Of a DNA stretch of 64,000 nt, positions 1 through 11,106 are shown in pieces. The first letter of the stretch is position 1; each line of letters starts with the position of its first letter. The stretch is from Saprospiraceae bacterium (GTDB lineage Bacteria > Bacteroidota > Bacteroidia > Chitinophagales > Saprospiraceae): the NCBI GenBank assembly GCA_013001595.1, contig JABDMH010000012.1, positions 32,301-96,300 of the forward strand, in the 5' to 3' direction. Below the pieces are notes generated by a model that saw nothing but the letters and a program-made list of their open reading frames with translations, had not been told where the DNA came from and ran no database searches. The translations under genes were made by a program, and so were the position numbers.

Positions 1-51
1 TAGGGGCTAGCACAGTTTTATTGGTCAAAAAAAGACTTCATCTCATTCAAT

Positions 52-2682
52 ATGTCGATTGGGCAAATTCACAGGTTTGAAAAGCTACAAATCGCCTCAT
101 TGATTTTGGTTTTTCTACTTACCCATATATCTGTTTCTGGGCAGCAGCTTGGAGGCCTCGAATCGCTAATATTTCTACCTGAGGGAGAACTAACCGTGGG
201 TGAAATTCTAAGTAGCATTAGCGATCAGTCGGGAATAGATTTTTCATTCAATGCCAAGACCATCGATGAGGAACGGCGGGTTAGTTTTGGTTCAGCTGGT
301 TTAACGGCTCAGGAAGCGGTTGCCTCCCTATGTAAAATCCTAGATGTAGATTTTAAAATCCAGGATGGTCAGTTTATACTGTTCAAAGAGAAGACGGCAG
401 CAGAAGTTTTTCAGACCATCAGTGGTTTTATCAGAGATAGTCTTACTGGTGAAACCCTCATTGGAGCTACAGTCAGCATCCTGGGCACATCTAAAGGTAC
501 GGTGACCAATGGATTTGGCTACTACTCTCTGCGTGTTCTGACCGGTAAACAACGACTTCAATATGCGTATATCGGTTATCAGTCGGAGATCTGGGAGACT
601 TCATTAACGAAAGATACACGCAAATCTGTTCAATTGTCTCCAACACCACTTGAATTGCCCAATGTCATCGTATCCATTCCAGTTGATCAGGAGATGGAGC
701 GTCATGATCTTGATCGGTTTGATTTTAGTACCAAGGCACTAAACAATATGCCCGAATTTGGTGGTGAGGCAGGCCTGGTAAAGGGATTGCAGTCATTGCC
801 AGGGATTAAGATGCATAGCGATGGATCTGCATTTTTCTATACCAGAGGTGGTGAAAAAGATCAAAACTTGATCATCATTGATGATGCGCCGATTTTCAAT
901 CCTGCTCATTTATTTGGTTTTTATTCCGTAGTCATACCTGACTTTGCTAAGGACATAAAAGTCTATAAGTCCGATGTTCCTGCAAATTTGGGAGATCGAC
1001 TTTCGTCCATCATTAGCATCCGAACTAGAGATGGCAACCTAAATAAGTGGCATCTAAGTGGAGCAGTTAATCCCTTAATCAATCGTTTGTCACTGGAGGT
1101 GCCCGTTTCGCGAGGTAAGAGCTCATTGTTCACATCTGTAAGAAGATCTAACTTCGATTGGCTTGGTCAGGATGAAAACGATGATCCTTTGTTAGCTTTT
1201 GGAGATTTTAATTTTAAGTGGAACCAGCGCATCAATAAAAACAATCGCCTTTTTTTCACCTTGATCACTGCTGTAGATGCACTCAATACCCAAGATGGAA
1301 CCCTTAGTGGCATCAATTGGGGCAATGCGGCAACTACCCTACGCTGGAACCATCTCTTTGGTCCAAGATTGTTTTCCAATACGACCATCTATGCAGGTGT
1401 GTATAATTATCGTCTTGGATTTATGGACAATGCTTGGGAATCCGGGATTGGTACCGCAAGTATCAAGTCAGATTTTACCCATTATATAAGCCCAAGTTTT
1501 GAAAGCAGGTTCGGCGTAGAATTTGCGGGCTATGGATTCAATCCTGGCAGTATATCTACGGGCAGTCTGTTGTCGATCCTGCCAGAGATTAATGAATTGG
1601 CAGCAAGGAAGCGCATATTCTACTACCAAGCCAATTTTAAAGCCACAAGGCGCTTGCATCTTAAGATGGGTTTTCGCATGTCTACGTGGGAGAATAGCGG
1701 TCCAGTCCAGTACTACACTTATGATGAATCATCTAACGTTGCGGACACCATTGGTGAGCCCGAGGGCCCATACCACCGTTATCGCAATGTAGATCCGAGG
1801 ATCAGTATCCAGTATCGCCTGGATAGTAGTGCCCATCTCAAATTTTCCTATGGCAGCTATCATCAGTATCTACAGTTGATAAGCAATTCTGTATCGCCCT
1901 TTACATCCCTTGAAGTATGGCTACCTAGCAATCCAAACATTAAGCCGCAGGCGGCTCATCAATGGACATTGGGATATCAGAAATATTTCAATCGAACCAA
2001 ATGGTCATTTGGGTTGACGTCCTACTATAAGAAATTGTATAATCAGATTGACTATGTGCCTCATGCACATACTTTGCTCAATCCCCATCTAGTGGCCGAA
2101 TTAAGATTTGGAACCATGGATGCCTATGGGATGGAGGTACTGGTGAGGAAGGAAGTCGGCAAACTTAATGGATGGATGAGTTATACCTGGTCGAAGGCAT
2201 TGCGCAATACACCTTCGATCAATGGGGGTCGTACATATCCAGCATTTCAGGATAGGCCCCATGATTTTTCACTTATGTTGAATTATCAAGTTAGTAGACG
2301 TATGCTCCTATCTACTTATTTCACTGCCTATACGGGATCAGCCTTTTCATCCCCAACCAGTTTTTACACTTTTCAGGGCAAAACAGTACCCATTTATGAC
2401 GAAAAGAACAATGATCGACTGCCATCATATAGGCGCATGGATCTGGCACTGAAATTTAGACTGAATCGAAATCTCCAACAGCGCTTTCAACACAGCCTCA
2501 CCTTCTCTGTATATAATGTGCTGGCCCACAAGAATATAGTTGCTGTCAATTTCAATAAGATCTTGGATAAAGAAGATGTACCGGTGGTGCAAGCGAATTT
2601 CTTACGTGAACGCGATTTGGTTTCCACACAAACCGATCTAGTTCGATTCCTACCTTCGTTGACCTATAAGTTTGAACTGTAA
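52..2682 (+). CDS. TonB-dependent receptor with N-terminal STN-like and carboxypeptidase-regulatory-like domains
   Basis: 876 aa ORF; signal peptide; STN-like segment (LTVGEILSSISDQSGIDFSFNAKTI); CarboxypepD_reg-like segment (ISGFIRDSLTGETLIGATVSILGTSKGTVTNGFGYYSL); plug (GLVKGLQSLPGIKMHSDGSAFFYTRGGEKDQNLIIIDDAPI); C-terminal beta-barrel. Confidence 0.92.
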   Translation: MSIGQIHRFEKLQIASLILVFLLTHISVSGQQLGGLESLIFLPEGELTVGEILSSISDQSGIDFSFNAKTIDEERRVSFGSAGLTAQEAVASLCKILDVDFKIQDGQFILFKEKTAAEVFQTISGFIRDSLTGETLIGATVSILGTSKGTVTNGFGYYSLRVLTGKQRLQYAYIGYQSEIWETSLTKDTRKSVQLSPTPLELPNVIVSIPVDQEMERHDLDRFDFSTKALNNMPEFGGEAGLVKGLQSLPGIKMHSDGSAFFYTRGGEKDQNLIIIDDAPIFNPAHLFGFYSVVIPDFAKDIKVYKSDVPANLGDRLSSIISIRTRDGNLNKWHLSGAVNPLINRLSLEVPVSRGKSSLFTSVRRSNFDWLGQDENDDPLLAFGDFNFKWNQRINKNNRLFFTLITAVDALNTQDGTLSGINWGNAATTLRWNHLFGPRLFSNTTIYAGVYNYRLGFMDNAWESGIGTASIKSDFTHYISPSFESRFGVEFAGYGFNPGSISTGSLLSILPEINELAARKRIFYYQANFKATRRLHLKMGFRMSTWENSGPVQYYTYDESSNVADTIGEPEGPYHRYRNVDPRISIQYRLDSSAHLKFSYGSYHQYLQLISNSVSPFTSLEVWLPSNPNIKPQAAHQWTLGYQKYFNRTKWSFGLTSYYKKLYNQIDYVPHAHTLLNPHLVAELRFGTMDAYGMEVLVRKEVGKLNGWMSYTWSKALRNTPSINGGRTYPAFQDRPHDFSLMLNYQVSRRMLLSTYFTAYTGSAFSSPTSFYTFQGKTVPIYDEKNNDRLPSYRRMDLALKFRLNRNLQQRFQHSLTFSVYNVLAHKNIVAVNFNKILDKEDVPVVQANFLRERDLVSTQTDLVRFLPSLTYKFEL

Positions 2683-3488
2683 TGTCGAGATACCTCAACT
2701 ACATCATAATTTGTAGCCTTGGCCTCTGCTTTAGCTGTGAGGAACCGGTGGATTGGCCCTTGAGTGCTGGCCCTGAAGGCAGGTTGGTCGTAGAAGCAAT
2801 CCTAACAAATCAGCATACTTTTCAGAAGTTTAGACTCACACAAAATCGGAGGGCTGCAAATGGTGAAGAGCTTGGTGTGGCAGATGCACAGGTCGCCATA
2901 TCTAGTCCTCAGATATCGCTAGTTTTTGATGCCGACCAGCAAGATCCTGGAAGTTATGTCAGCAAGAGACCATTCGCAGCTCAAAAGGATGTACTTTATA
3001 CGTTGGAAATCATATGGCGCGACGAAGCATATGAGGCTTCGAGTCAGTTGTCATTTGTGGCACCATTGGAGCAGATTATCATTGACCGTGAGAACGAGGA
3101 TAGTCTTTTCATTGGTGAAGTAGCGCCTCTTTATCATCCCTTACAGCAGGCCATGCATGAAGTTCAAGTGGACTGGACACACATTTCGATGACTGCTCCA
3201 AATAGGGCAGGTCTATTTTTCTATACCTTCAGCACCATTGACGGCAGTGAGCTCCTTCGCCCCATGGTCGAGGATATATATTTCCCAAAGGGCACCAAGG
3301 TTATGAGGACTAAATATGGTCTCAACGATGATTTTGCTGCCTACTTGCGAAGCTTTGCACTAGAAACGATTTGGCAGGGAGGTTTCTTTGATGAAGCTTC
3401 CAGCAGTTTGCCTACTAACATTAGTAATGGAGGTTTAGGATTCTTCAGTGTTTGTGCAACCCTGCAGGATAGTTTGGTTGCTTTTTAA
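2682..3488 (+). CDS. DUF4249-like lipoprotein
   Basis: 268 aa; lipobox-like LCFSC near N-terminus; start overlaps the stop of the TonB receptor by 1 nt; DUF4249 proteins commonly follow this receptor type. Confidence 0.8.
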   Translation: MSRYLNYIIICSLGLCFSCEEPVDWPLSAGPEGRLVVEAILTNQHTFQKFRLTQNRRAANGEELGVADAQVAISSPQISLVFDADQQDPGSYVSKRPFAAQKDVLYTLEIIWRDEAYEASSQLSFVAPLEQIIIDRENEDSLFIGEVAPLYHPLQQAMHEVQVDWTHISMTAPNRAGLFFYTFSTIDGSELLRPMVEDIYFPKGTKVMRTKYGLNDDFAAYLRSFALETIWQGGFFDEASSSLPTNISNGGLGFFSVCATLQDSLVAF

Positions 3489-3545
3489 CATTTATGAAGG
3501 GCCTTTAGACACCTGGTGAGAAGTCATAATCCAGTTTTATAACAA

Positions 3546-5147
3546 CTATCTATTGTAATTGGTGTCATCTTTTACATCAACTATAATGCGCCGCGAGCGG
3601 TTGGCAAGTTCCCAAACGGTGTGAAAAATTAGTTTGGCAACAGTCTCATATTTGTTATAGAGTATCTTTTCTGGTATGTCACTCGGTCGATGATAGTCTT
3701 TGTGGACGCCGCTGAAATAGAAGATCGAAGGAATGCCATGTTTGGCAAAGTTGTAATGATCTGAACGGTAGTAAAACTTATTAGGATCATCCTTCGCATT
3801 ATAGGTATAGTCCAGATCTAGGTGCGTAAAAGATGCATTCACTGCCTCATTGATTTGGTGTAATTCTGTACTCAATCTATTTGAACCTATGACATAGATA
3901 TAGTTAGGATTTTGTTGATGGGCTTCATCAGTCCTTCCGATCATGTCCACATTCACATCAGCCACTGTCTGGCTTAGAGGAATGACTGGGTGCTCAGCAT
4001 AGTATTTTGAGCCCAATAGCCCCTTTTCTTCGCCGGTAAAAAAAATACATGCTACCGATCGCTTAGGACCTAGGCCCTCTTTTTTCGCTTCAGCCAGCGT
4101 CGCCATAATCTCTAGTACGGCAGTAGTCCCACTACCATTGTCGTCTGCACCATGAAAGATGGAGTTTCCCCGCTTTCCAAGATGATCATAATGGGCAGAT
4201 AAGATGATCACTTCATCCTGGAGAGTACTATCCATGCCAGGCAGATAGCCAATAATGTTCTTACTATACAAGAGGCTTCTTGTAAGGTGCTGATTGATGA
4301 TCACTTGAGACTGGATTGGCAAGGGCCTTCCCTGTCCTTTTTCCCGAATCTCAGTTAGGTTATTCATAAAAGCCACTTCTTGGTCACCAATGATTTGCTT
4401 GGCCACCTTTGTAGATATAAATACATGATTTGGTGTGGTGGGAGCCGGGACCGCTTTGAGAAACATACTCGGGCCTAACTCACGACTGCGGTTTGCACTG
4501 AATCGTTTTTTGATTTGTGGATCAACAATCAGCACAGCCCTCGCCTTATGCCGTTTTGCCGCTTCCAGTTTGAGATCAAGACTACTGGACCAACGCGAAA
4601 GTTTTTGGGTGCCAGTGACATAAGATATACTATCTTCATTCAGGGGTTCACCCAAATAAATCATAATGACTTTGCCTACCACATCCGCCTTTAGATAATC
4701 ACTATAGTTTGCATCGTCGATTCCATAGCCCATGAATATAACTTCACTGGCTTGCAATTCTGGTAAATTCTGATTTTGTTCTTTGAGTGCCAAGAAATCC
4801 CGCATGTGCTTGAAGGAACTACTGTCCACTCGGAGGCCTAGATGCTGCCAATCCAGGATCGTAAAGGCCAAGGTCTGGTGGTAATCACGAAGCTGGGGTG
4901 CTTTTTCAATACCTGCTTGCCTCAATGACTTAATGATGTATCTTCCAGCTTTCTCCTGACCCTCGCTGCCTGTTTCTCTACCTTCGAATTCTGGCGAAGC
5001 AATCTTAGTCAAATGTTCCTTAAGCTCCTCCTGAGTAATGTTTTGTGAAAAAAAGGCAGCGGCAAAAGGATCGGCTTCAAGTTGGATCTGGGCAGTAGAA
5101 AAAATTGATGACCCTATAAAAAAGCATGCTGCCAACCACTTTAACAT
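3546..5147 (-). CDS. M28 family zinc metallopeptidase
   Basis: 533 aa; signal peptide; LSAHYDHLG, HGADDNGSGTTAVLE, FFTGEEKGLLGSKYY and RSDHYNFAKHGIPSIFYFSG motifs. Confidence 0.93.
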   Translation of the reverse strand: MLKWLAACFFIGSSIFSTAQIQLEADPFAAAFFSQNITQEELKEHLTKIASPEFEGRETGSEGQEKAGRYIIKSLRQAGIEKAPQLRDYHQTLAFTILDWQHLGLRVDSSSFKHMRDFLALKEQNQNLPELQASEVIFMGYGIDDANYSDYLKADVVGKVIMIYLGEPLNEDSISYVTGTQKLSRWSSSLDLKLEAAKRHKARAVLIVDPQIKKRFSANRSRELGPSMFLKAVPAPTTPNHVFISTKVAKQIIGDQEVAFMNNLTEIREKGQGRPLPIQSQVIINQHLTRSLLYSKNIIGYLPGMDSTLQDEVIILSAHYDHLGKRGNSIFHGADDNGSGTTAVLEIMATLAEAKKEGLGPKRSVACIFFTGEEKGLLGSKYYAEHPVIPLSQTVADVNVDMIGRTDEAHQQNPNYIYVIGSNRLSTELHQINEAVNASFTHLDLDYTYNAKDDPNKFYYRSDHYNFAKHGIPSIFYFSGVHKDYHRPSDIPEKILYNKYETVAKLIFHTVWELANRSRRIIVDVKDDTNYNR

Positions 5148-5572
5148 ACGCTCATCTTATTCACGCGCCGGGCATGTCTGCCACCCTCAAACTTGGCAGT
5201 GAGAAAAGCGGAAACAATCTCCACCGCTAACGTCTCATCAATAAACCTTGCAGGTATACAGACAATATTTGCGTTGTTGTGTTGACGAGCCAATTGGGCG
5301 ATCTCAACCTGCCAACAAATGGCTGCACGAATGGCTTGGTGTTTGTTGGCTGTCATGCAGACACCATTGCCACTGCCACATATCAGCACACCAAATTGCG
5401 CAGTTACTTCAGACACCGCTGAAGCTACCGGATGTACAAAATCGGGATAGTCTACAGCTGCTGCGGAATCTGTCCCAAAGTCTAACACCTCATCACCTCG
5501 ATCTACTAATGCAGTCTTTATGGCATCTTTAAATGGAAATCCAGCGTGATCACATCCAATAGCTATGGTCAT
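5141..5572 (-). CDS. rpiB: ribose 5-phosphate isomerase B
   Basis: MTIAIGCDHAGFPFKDAI start (internal Met of ORF 5141..5629), VDYPDFVHPVASAV, GVLICGSGNGVCMTANKHQAIRAAICW; RpiB/LacAB family. Confidence 0.93.
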   Translation of the reverse strand: MTIAIGCDHAGFPFKDAIKTALVDRGDEVLDFGTDSAAAVDYPDFVHPVASAVSEVTAQFGVLICGSGNGVCMTANKHQAIRAAICWQVEIAQLARQHNNANIVCIPARFIDETLAVEIVSAFLTAKFEGGRHARRVNKMSVC

Positions 5573-5576
5573 ATCT

Positions 5577-8500
5577 TTAGTTGCTGATGTTGCTAACTTG
5601 ATAAGGTTCAAAACGGGCATTGAGTTCATTCAAGAACTCTGTGTCTCCCTTGGATTGAGCCAATCTTTTCAATTCAGGTACGACCTGTCGCAAGGCAGTG
5701 TTTTGATCTGGTTTAAAGCCGGCACTAAGATCTTCCTGAGAAAGGCTTCGGTAGAAGCGGAGATATTCCTCCATTTCATCAGCCAATATCTCTATATGCG
5801 GCTTAGCTTTATCATATGCGTTGGCTTGCTCATATATGCGCAAAGTATTGAGAATCTTAGCATCATATGGAAAGTTCATATGAGGGAATGCCTCAAAAAA
5901 CTTATCTACCAGGTCTACTGCTCTTTGTGATTCTCCCCGCTGTAGGAAAGTGTAGGCAGCCCTTTCGATCATAGTTTTATGCGCAAAATAGCTAGGTATT
6001 ATGCTGGAGGTAACGAATACATCATGCTTGTCAAACCCACCCCATTTAAACTTATTCATGACCAACTCGTAGATCTTGTCTGCATCGATTCCACCGTTGC
6101 CGTGAATGCCAAACTGTGCTGCTTTTTGTGGGGTCTCAAATGGAACAATCCGTAGTCCTAGCCCCTCTAGTTGCAGAAACTTGCCTAGGCCCATGAGCTT
6201 ACTTTCTCTTGAGGTTACTGCAAAATAGATGGGTCTGTCGTATACATTGCTTTGAATAATGTCAAGAATGGCAAGCTCATCTTTGGTCAGTGCACCATCG
6301 CCAATGGTGATGGGTATCTGAGAGATGATCTGGTCTTGTTCACTAGGATCAGCCCATCCCGATTGGATAGCGCGATTTTTGTCAATGTTAAAAACAAAAT
6401 TTTTGGTCGGCAGGTGACTTTCGAATTCTCGTCCACCATTGCCACGCAGGGGGTGTCTTTCTCCCATATATTTCATACCTGCCGCCAGAGACATTGTTTG
6501 GTTTCCTCCATTGGGTGGCCAATAGAGTACATTGCGTTTGTCGCCACGATAAGCTTCCTTAGGAAGGGTAAATTTCAACGCAGGAGAATCATTGACCTTT
6601 CTTCGCGTCGAATTTATGTACCAATCGACGGCGATGAGGCTAAGATTGACCACGCGTACATCTGTACGAATACCCTCTACTTCTTGTGCGTACCACAGCG
6701 GATAGGTGTCGTTATCACCATATGTGAATATGATGCTATTGGGTTCGCAGGTCTCTAAGAAGTTGTGCGCATAGTCCCGGGCAGCAGAAAGATTTTTTCT
6801 ACTGTGATCATCAAAGTTCTGGAATCCCATAACGATCGGTGCAAGTAGAACTAAGGCCAGCGCTACTGGAGCCTGAGCTTTGCCCATCGGTACTTTTTGC
6901 AACAAACGGTATACCCCTATTACACCCATACCCATCCAAATACAGAAGGTAAAAAATGAGCCTACCAGCACATAGTCTCGCTCTCTGGGTTCTTGTGGTG
7001 GTTGATTGGAGTAGATGATGATTCCGATTCCAGTGATCAGGAACAGTGCTAATAAACCGATCGCATCATTGCGACGATTGCGAAATTGATAGAGCAGTCC
7101 TAAGAGGCCAAAAAGAAAGGGCAGGAGGAAATAACTGTTTCTTGCCTTATTCTCTTTCATTGTGGTGGGGAGCTCACGTTGGTTGTAGAGCAAGACATTA
7201 TCTACAGCTGGAATGCCCGATTGCCAATGGCCACGTTTCAAATCCCAGGCAAATACTCCCTGGTCACCGTTTTGTTTCCCAGCAAAATTCCACATGAAAT
7301 ATCGCCAATACATAAACTTAATCTGATACTTCCAAAAGAAGGCTAGATTATCTCCCATCGTTGGATTCCCAGATTTCTTATTGATCCAGATGCGGTAGAG
7401 TTGTTTACGTTGGGAGTCGCTGTGACCCATGCGAGGAAAGAAACTCTCGTCAGATGACTTATATTTTGGTGAGATTTTATAGTCGATTACTTCATAACGA
7501 TCTCCCACTTGGCCATATTTCTCACTGGACTCTACACCCACAGCTTGTGCATCAAAATGAGGTCCTTTCAAAAGGGCTCGTTCTCCATATTGATCGCGGT
7601 TGAGGTAAGGCAATAATCGGTGGGCGTCCGTGGGTGCATTCATGTTTATTGGAGGACCGGCATTCGCTCTAATTACCACCACGCCAATCACGGAATAACT
7701 GATCAAGAGAAGGGACATACCCACCATCAAAGTCTGCACCAATGCATTTTGATGCTGATGAGCATACCTAAAGCCGAAATAAAGGACGGCCCCAATAATC
7801 AGGAATAGTGGTATTAGGCCCGTATGAAACGGAAGACCAAAACCATTCACCATCAGCAACTCAAGCTGAGCCCATAGGTTAGGAATTCCGGTGATAATAA
7901 GGGTCTGAATTAATCCAATCAGCACCACTCCAGCGCCAAAAGCGGCTGCCATGCCAAGCAGGGTGTGTTTTTTGTATTTCTTGAAATAGTAGAACAGACC
8001 GATGGCTGGAAAGGTCAGTATACTAAGTAAATGGACACCGGTGGATAGACCAGCCGAATACAAGGCAAAAATCAACCAGCGATCCGTTTGATCTTCATCT
8101 GGCAGGCTATACCATTTAATAGTCGCCCATAAGGTCAAGGTTGTGAAAAAAGTAGATAAGGCATACACCTCGCCTTCCACTGCAGAAAACCATATGGAAC
8201 TGGAGAATGCGGTAGCTAATCCACCTACAACACCGGAACCAATGATGAGTAGTTGATTTGTAAAATTAGGCTCATCCACCTTCTCCCTACCTAAAAGAGC
8301 CAATTTCGAGAAGATCATGGTGGTCCATGCCACAAACATTGCAGCCGCAGCAGTAGCTAATCCGGAAAATAAGTTTACGGCAAAGGCAATTCGGGATGGA
8401 TCACTGGAGAGGATGTCTGCTACCCAAGCAAACAATCGGCCTATAATTAGGAAAATCGGTGCCCCTGGTGGGTGGACCACCTGCAGCTTGTGCGCTCCCA

Positions 8501-8627
8501 AAATAAATTCACCGCAGTCCCACAGGCTTCCTGTGCGTTCGGCAGTGAAAAAGTAGACTAGAAAACTCACCAAAAAGACCAACCATCCACCAGCGTTGAT
8601 GAGATGACGAAAAGTATACTTGTTCAT
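5577..8627 (-). CDS. DUF2723 family multi-pass membrane protein (putative protein O-mannosyltransferase-like)
   Basis: 1016 aa; N-terminal multi-TM with SLWDCGEFILGAHKLQVVHPPGAPIFLIIGR; typical Bacteroidota DUF2723 architecture. Confidence 0.9.
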   Translation of the reverse strand: MNKYTFRHLINAGGWLVFLVSFLVYFFTAERTGSLWDCGEFILGAHKLQVVHPPGAPIFLIIGRLFAWVADILSSDPSRIAFAVNLFSGLATAAAAMFVAWTTMIFSKLALLGREKVDEPNFTNQLLIIGSGVVGGLATAFSSSIWFSAVEGEVYALSTFFTTLTLWATIKWYSLPDEDQTDRWLIFALYSAGLSTGVHLLSILTFPAIGLFYYFKKYKKHTLLGMAAAFGAGVVLIGLIQTLIITGIPNLWAQLELLMVNGFGLPFHTGLIPLFLIIGAVLYFGFRYAHQHQNALVQTLMVGMSLLLISYSVIGVVVIRANAGPPINMNAPTDAHRLLPYLNRDQYGERALLKGPHFDAQAVGVESSEKYGQVGDRYEVIDYKISPKYKSSDESFFPRMGHSDSQRKQLYRIWINKKSGNPTMGDNLAFFWKYQIKFMYWRYFMWNFAGKQNGDQGVFAWDLKRGHWQSGIPAVDNVLLYNQRELPTTMKENKARNSYFLLPFLFGLLGLLYQFRNRRNDAIGLLALFLITGIGIIIYSNQPPQEPRERDYVLVGSFFTFCIWMGMGVIGVYRLLQKVPMGKAQAPVALALVLLAPIVMGFQNFDDHSRKNLSAARDYAHNFLETCEPNSIIFTYGDNDTYPLWYAQEVEGIRTDVRVVNLSLIAVDWYINSTRRKVNDSPALKFTLPKEAYRGDKRNVLYWPPNGGNQTMSLAAGMKYMGERHPLRGNGGREFESHLPTKNFVFNIDKNRAIQSGWADPSEQDQIISQIPITIGDGALTKDELAILDIIQSNVYDRPIYFAVTSRESKLMGLGKFLQLEGLGLRIVPFETPQKAAQFGIHGNGGIDADKIYELVMNKFKWGGFDKHDVFVTSSIIPSYFAHKTMIERAAYTFLQRGESQRAVDLVDKFFEAFPHMNFPYDAKILNTLRIYEQANAYDKAKPHIEILADEMEEYLRFYRSLSQEDLSAGFKPDQNTALRQVVPELKRLAQSKGDTEFLNELNARFEPYQVSNISN

Positions 8628-8951
8628 TCAATTTTCGTTTTGGAAACGATTCCTCAAAATTAACAATTATTGGATCGGACCTGTTATGACATGATTATTT
8701 TATTGAATATGTATCTCTTTCTTCAAAAACCGCTCCATATTAAATCGGGATATGGACTCGGAATGTTGTTTTGGATGAGAAAAACTCCTGTAGTATCTCT
8801 CTAGACAGCTTTCCTAATGATACCAAGGGTTCGCTAAACATATGATCACTTTTGCTTGAGATGCTGGATCTGCATATTATGGTGTATCACTTTATACTTG
8901 TGCAGAAGGGCATGATAATTAGTATTAATTTAGATCTCGCAAAACAAAGTC

Positions 8952-9095
8952 ATGTTTAAAATCATCTTACTGGTTTTGGCGGGATATCTGGTTTACACGT
9001 TTTTCGTAAAACCTAAAGCTCTCCACGATGGTGCTCAACGCAATGAAAATATAGAAGATGAATTCGTGGATTACGAAGATGTGACCGACGAATGA
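8952..9095 (+). CDS. small single-TM protein (47 aa)
   Basis: Translated by eye: MFKIILLVLAGYLVYTFFVKPKALHDGAQRNENIEDEFVDYEDVTDE; hydrophobic N-terminus, acidic tail; stop overlaps the ATG of the downstream pseudouridine synthase (ATGA). Not in the supplied ORF list because of its length. Confidence 0.6.
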   Translation: MFKIILLVLAGYLVYTFFVKPKALHDGAQRNENIEDEFVDYEDVTDE

Positions 9096-9799
9096 GTAAG
9101 TATCTAGGCCTTGACATGGCCCAATTGTCCTTATACAAGGACAATCAACTCATGGCATTTAATAAACCACCCGGCATAGCTGTTCAATCGCAGGCCAAAC
9201 CCGATCTACACCAGCTTGCTAATGCGTATGCACAAATTCCTTTGCATGTGGTGCATCGCATAGATCAACCGGCTTCTGGGCTTGTACTCTTCGCTAAGAA
9301 TGCCAAGGCTGCCGCGCATATGCAACATCAGTTTGCAACGGGTTCAGTAAGGCGCAGTTACCATGCGCTCGTAAAAAAACTACCCGTTCCAAACGAAAAT
9401 AGACTACAGCACTTCCTGCTTAAAATGAACCGTCAGAACAAAAGCTTGGTTGTCGATACTGAGGTGCCTGGGGCACAGAGTAGCGTACTCACTTACAGGT
9501 GGATCAGTAGTAGTGACACCTACCATCTATTGGAGATCTTCCTCTCTACCGGTAGACACCATCAGATTCGGGCACAATTGGCAGCCATAGGTAGCCCTAT
9601 AAAAGGTGATGTAAAGTACGGTGATCGCCGCTCCAATAGGGATAGATCGATTCACTTACATGCCTCGGGGATCAGTGTGGATCACCCGGTCAGTGGTGAA
9701 AGCATTCATATTAGTGCTCCTGCACCAGATGAAGTGCTATGGAATTTTTTTAGAGAAGAGATGACCGGAGTCCCAGAGTCGCGGCCTGACCAAATCTAA
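9092..9799 (+). CDS. RluA family RNA pseudouridine synthase
   Basis: FNKPPGIAVQSQ, HVVHRIDQPASGLVLFAKN, TGRHHQIRAQLAAIGSPIKGDVKYG motifs. Confidence 0.93.
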   Translation: MSKYLGLDMAQLSLYKDNQLMAFNKPPGIAVQSQAKPDLHQLANAYAQIPLHVVHRIDQPASGLVLFAKNAKAAAHMQHQFATGSVRRSYHALVKKLPVPNENRLQHFLLKMNRQNKSLVVDTEVPGAQSSVLTYRWISSSDTYHLLEIFLSTGRHHQIRAQLAAIGSPIKGDVKYGDRRSNRDRSIHLHASGISVDHPVSGESIHISAPAPDEVLWNFFREEMTGVPESRPDQI

Positions 9800-9835
9800 A
9801 AGAAATCAGGCAGGATTGTGAATCACACTAAGAAA

Positions 9836-10393
9836 TCATTCTACTAAATCTAGATCTTGACCATCGTAATAACCCATGTCCATATCTTTAACTGCTTTCA
9901 CATAGTAGGTCAGTTGACCGACGTGGTAGGAGAAATGTTCTGTGACATGCACCAATATAGCAACTCCAGATTCCTCAAATCCTTGCACACGATAGCGCTT
10001 GAGCAAATCTTCCGCAGTAAGCGAATGAAGGACTCTGGCAGATTCCTGCATTAGGGAGATGACCATCTGCTTAAGCACATCCCGTGAAATTGGGCCCCGC
10101 TCGTCAAACTCTGCCTGCCGCTGCCGATTGTCCTCAACATTTCCTAGTGTTGCATGAAGCCATTGTTTGATATTTCCGCATAGATGGAGAACCAGATTGC
10201 CCATGCTGTTGCTGTGCTTATTGGGTTTATGCCAAATCTGCTCTTCTGTAAGTTGATCCAGGCAATGTAGGGTGCGCTTTTGGCACTCTTGAATGAGCCT
10301 ACGATCTACTTCGGTGATGAGCAATTGGTGATAGACTTCGATCATAGCATTAAAATAGTAATTCACAAACAGAAGTTCAGAAAGCCAAAACAA
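9836..10393 (-). CDS. DinB-like superfamily protein
   Basis: 185 aa; TEEQIWHKPNKHSNSMGNLVLHLCGNIKQWL and HVTEHFSYHVGQLTYYVKAV helices carrying DinB-type histidines. Upstream Met MIEVYHQLL may be the true start. Confidence 0.85.
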   Translation of the reverse strand: MFWLSELLFVNYYFNAMIEVYHQLLITEVDRRLIQECQKRTLHCLDQLTEEQIWHKPNKHSNSMGNLVLHLCGNIKQWLHATLGNVEDNRQRQAEFDERGPISRDVLKQMVISLMQESARVLHSLTAEDLLKRYRVQGFEESGVAILVHVTEHFSYHVGQLTYYVKAVKDMDMGYYDGQDLDLVE

Positions 10394-11106
10394 AAGGCGC
10401 TGTAACCAACATAGAAGTTACAACTCATGCCACAATAGTATTTGGTTCAAAATTTGGCAGAACTCCCAAATATGTCAGTCATCACAGAAATTGAATACTA
10501 CTTTCCAAAGAATTCTTGGAGTACTGTTACCCTTTCATTTTCATAATGGACCTTTCAGGCATAGCATATGACAATGCCCAGTCTTAGATATTCTTACGTT
10601 CCAGTATATGGTTGGTCAATAAATATGTAAAAAACAGTTCAAAAAAGGCTCATTACATTTGAATCCAAATTATAAAATGCCTAAATTAAGCTGAGGATGT
10701 TCTTTTTTCTTAGTTCAAGCACTTAGATATGTGTGAAAGTCTGATTCAAAACAAAAGCCTAACTATCAATACTTTACCAAATATTTAGCAACTTTTTGTC
10801 GTATTCAACGAAAGGATTGTTGTAGTACATGGTGCAAGAATTGTTGAGTTAAAATGCTTTTTTGCAGAATCAATTGTCTCTATGTTGTGTCTTTAATGAA
10901 ATTCATATGATTCCTTTACCCACAGGTCTTTTTAGACTGGCCAAATGCACTCACTGGCCAGTATCCGGAGTGATGGCTGAAGCATCAAGTCGATGGCTAG
11001 TGGACAATCATCGAAATGTATGAGAACAAGCCTCTTCTTTTGCCCTTAAGTGCTTTGCAATGTAGTAGGTGCAGTCGAGAATATTAGTGATAAAAATGAT
11101 TACAAA

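Noticed and set aside
6252-6758. 168-aa ORF on + strand
   Set aside because: Antisense to the well-supported DUF2723 gene; composition is typical of shadow frames.
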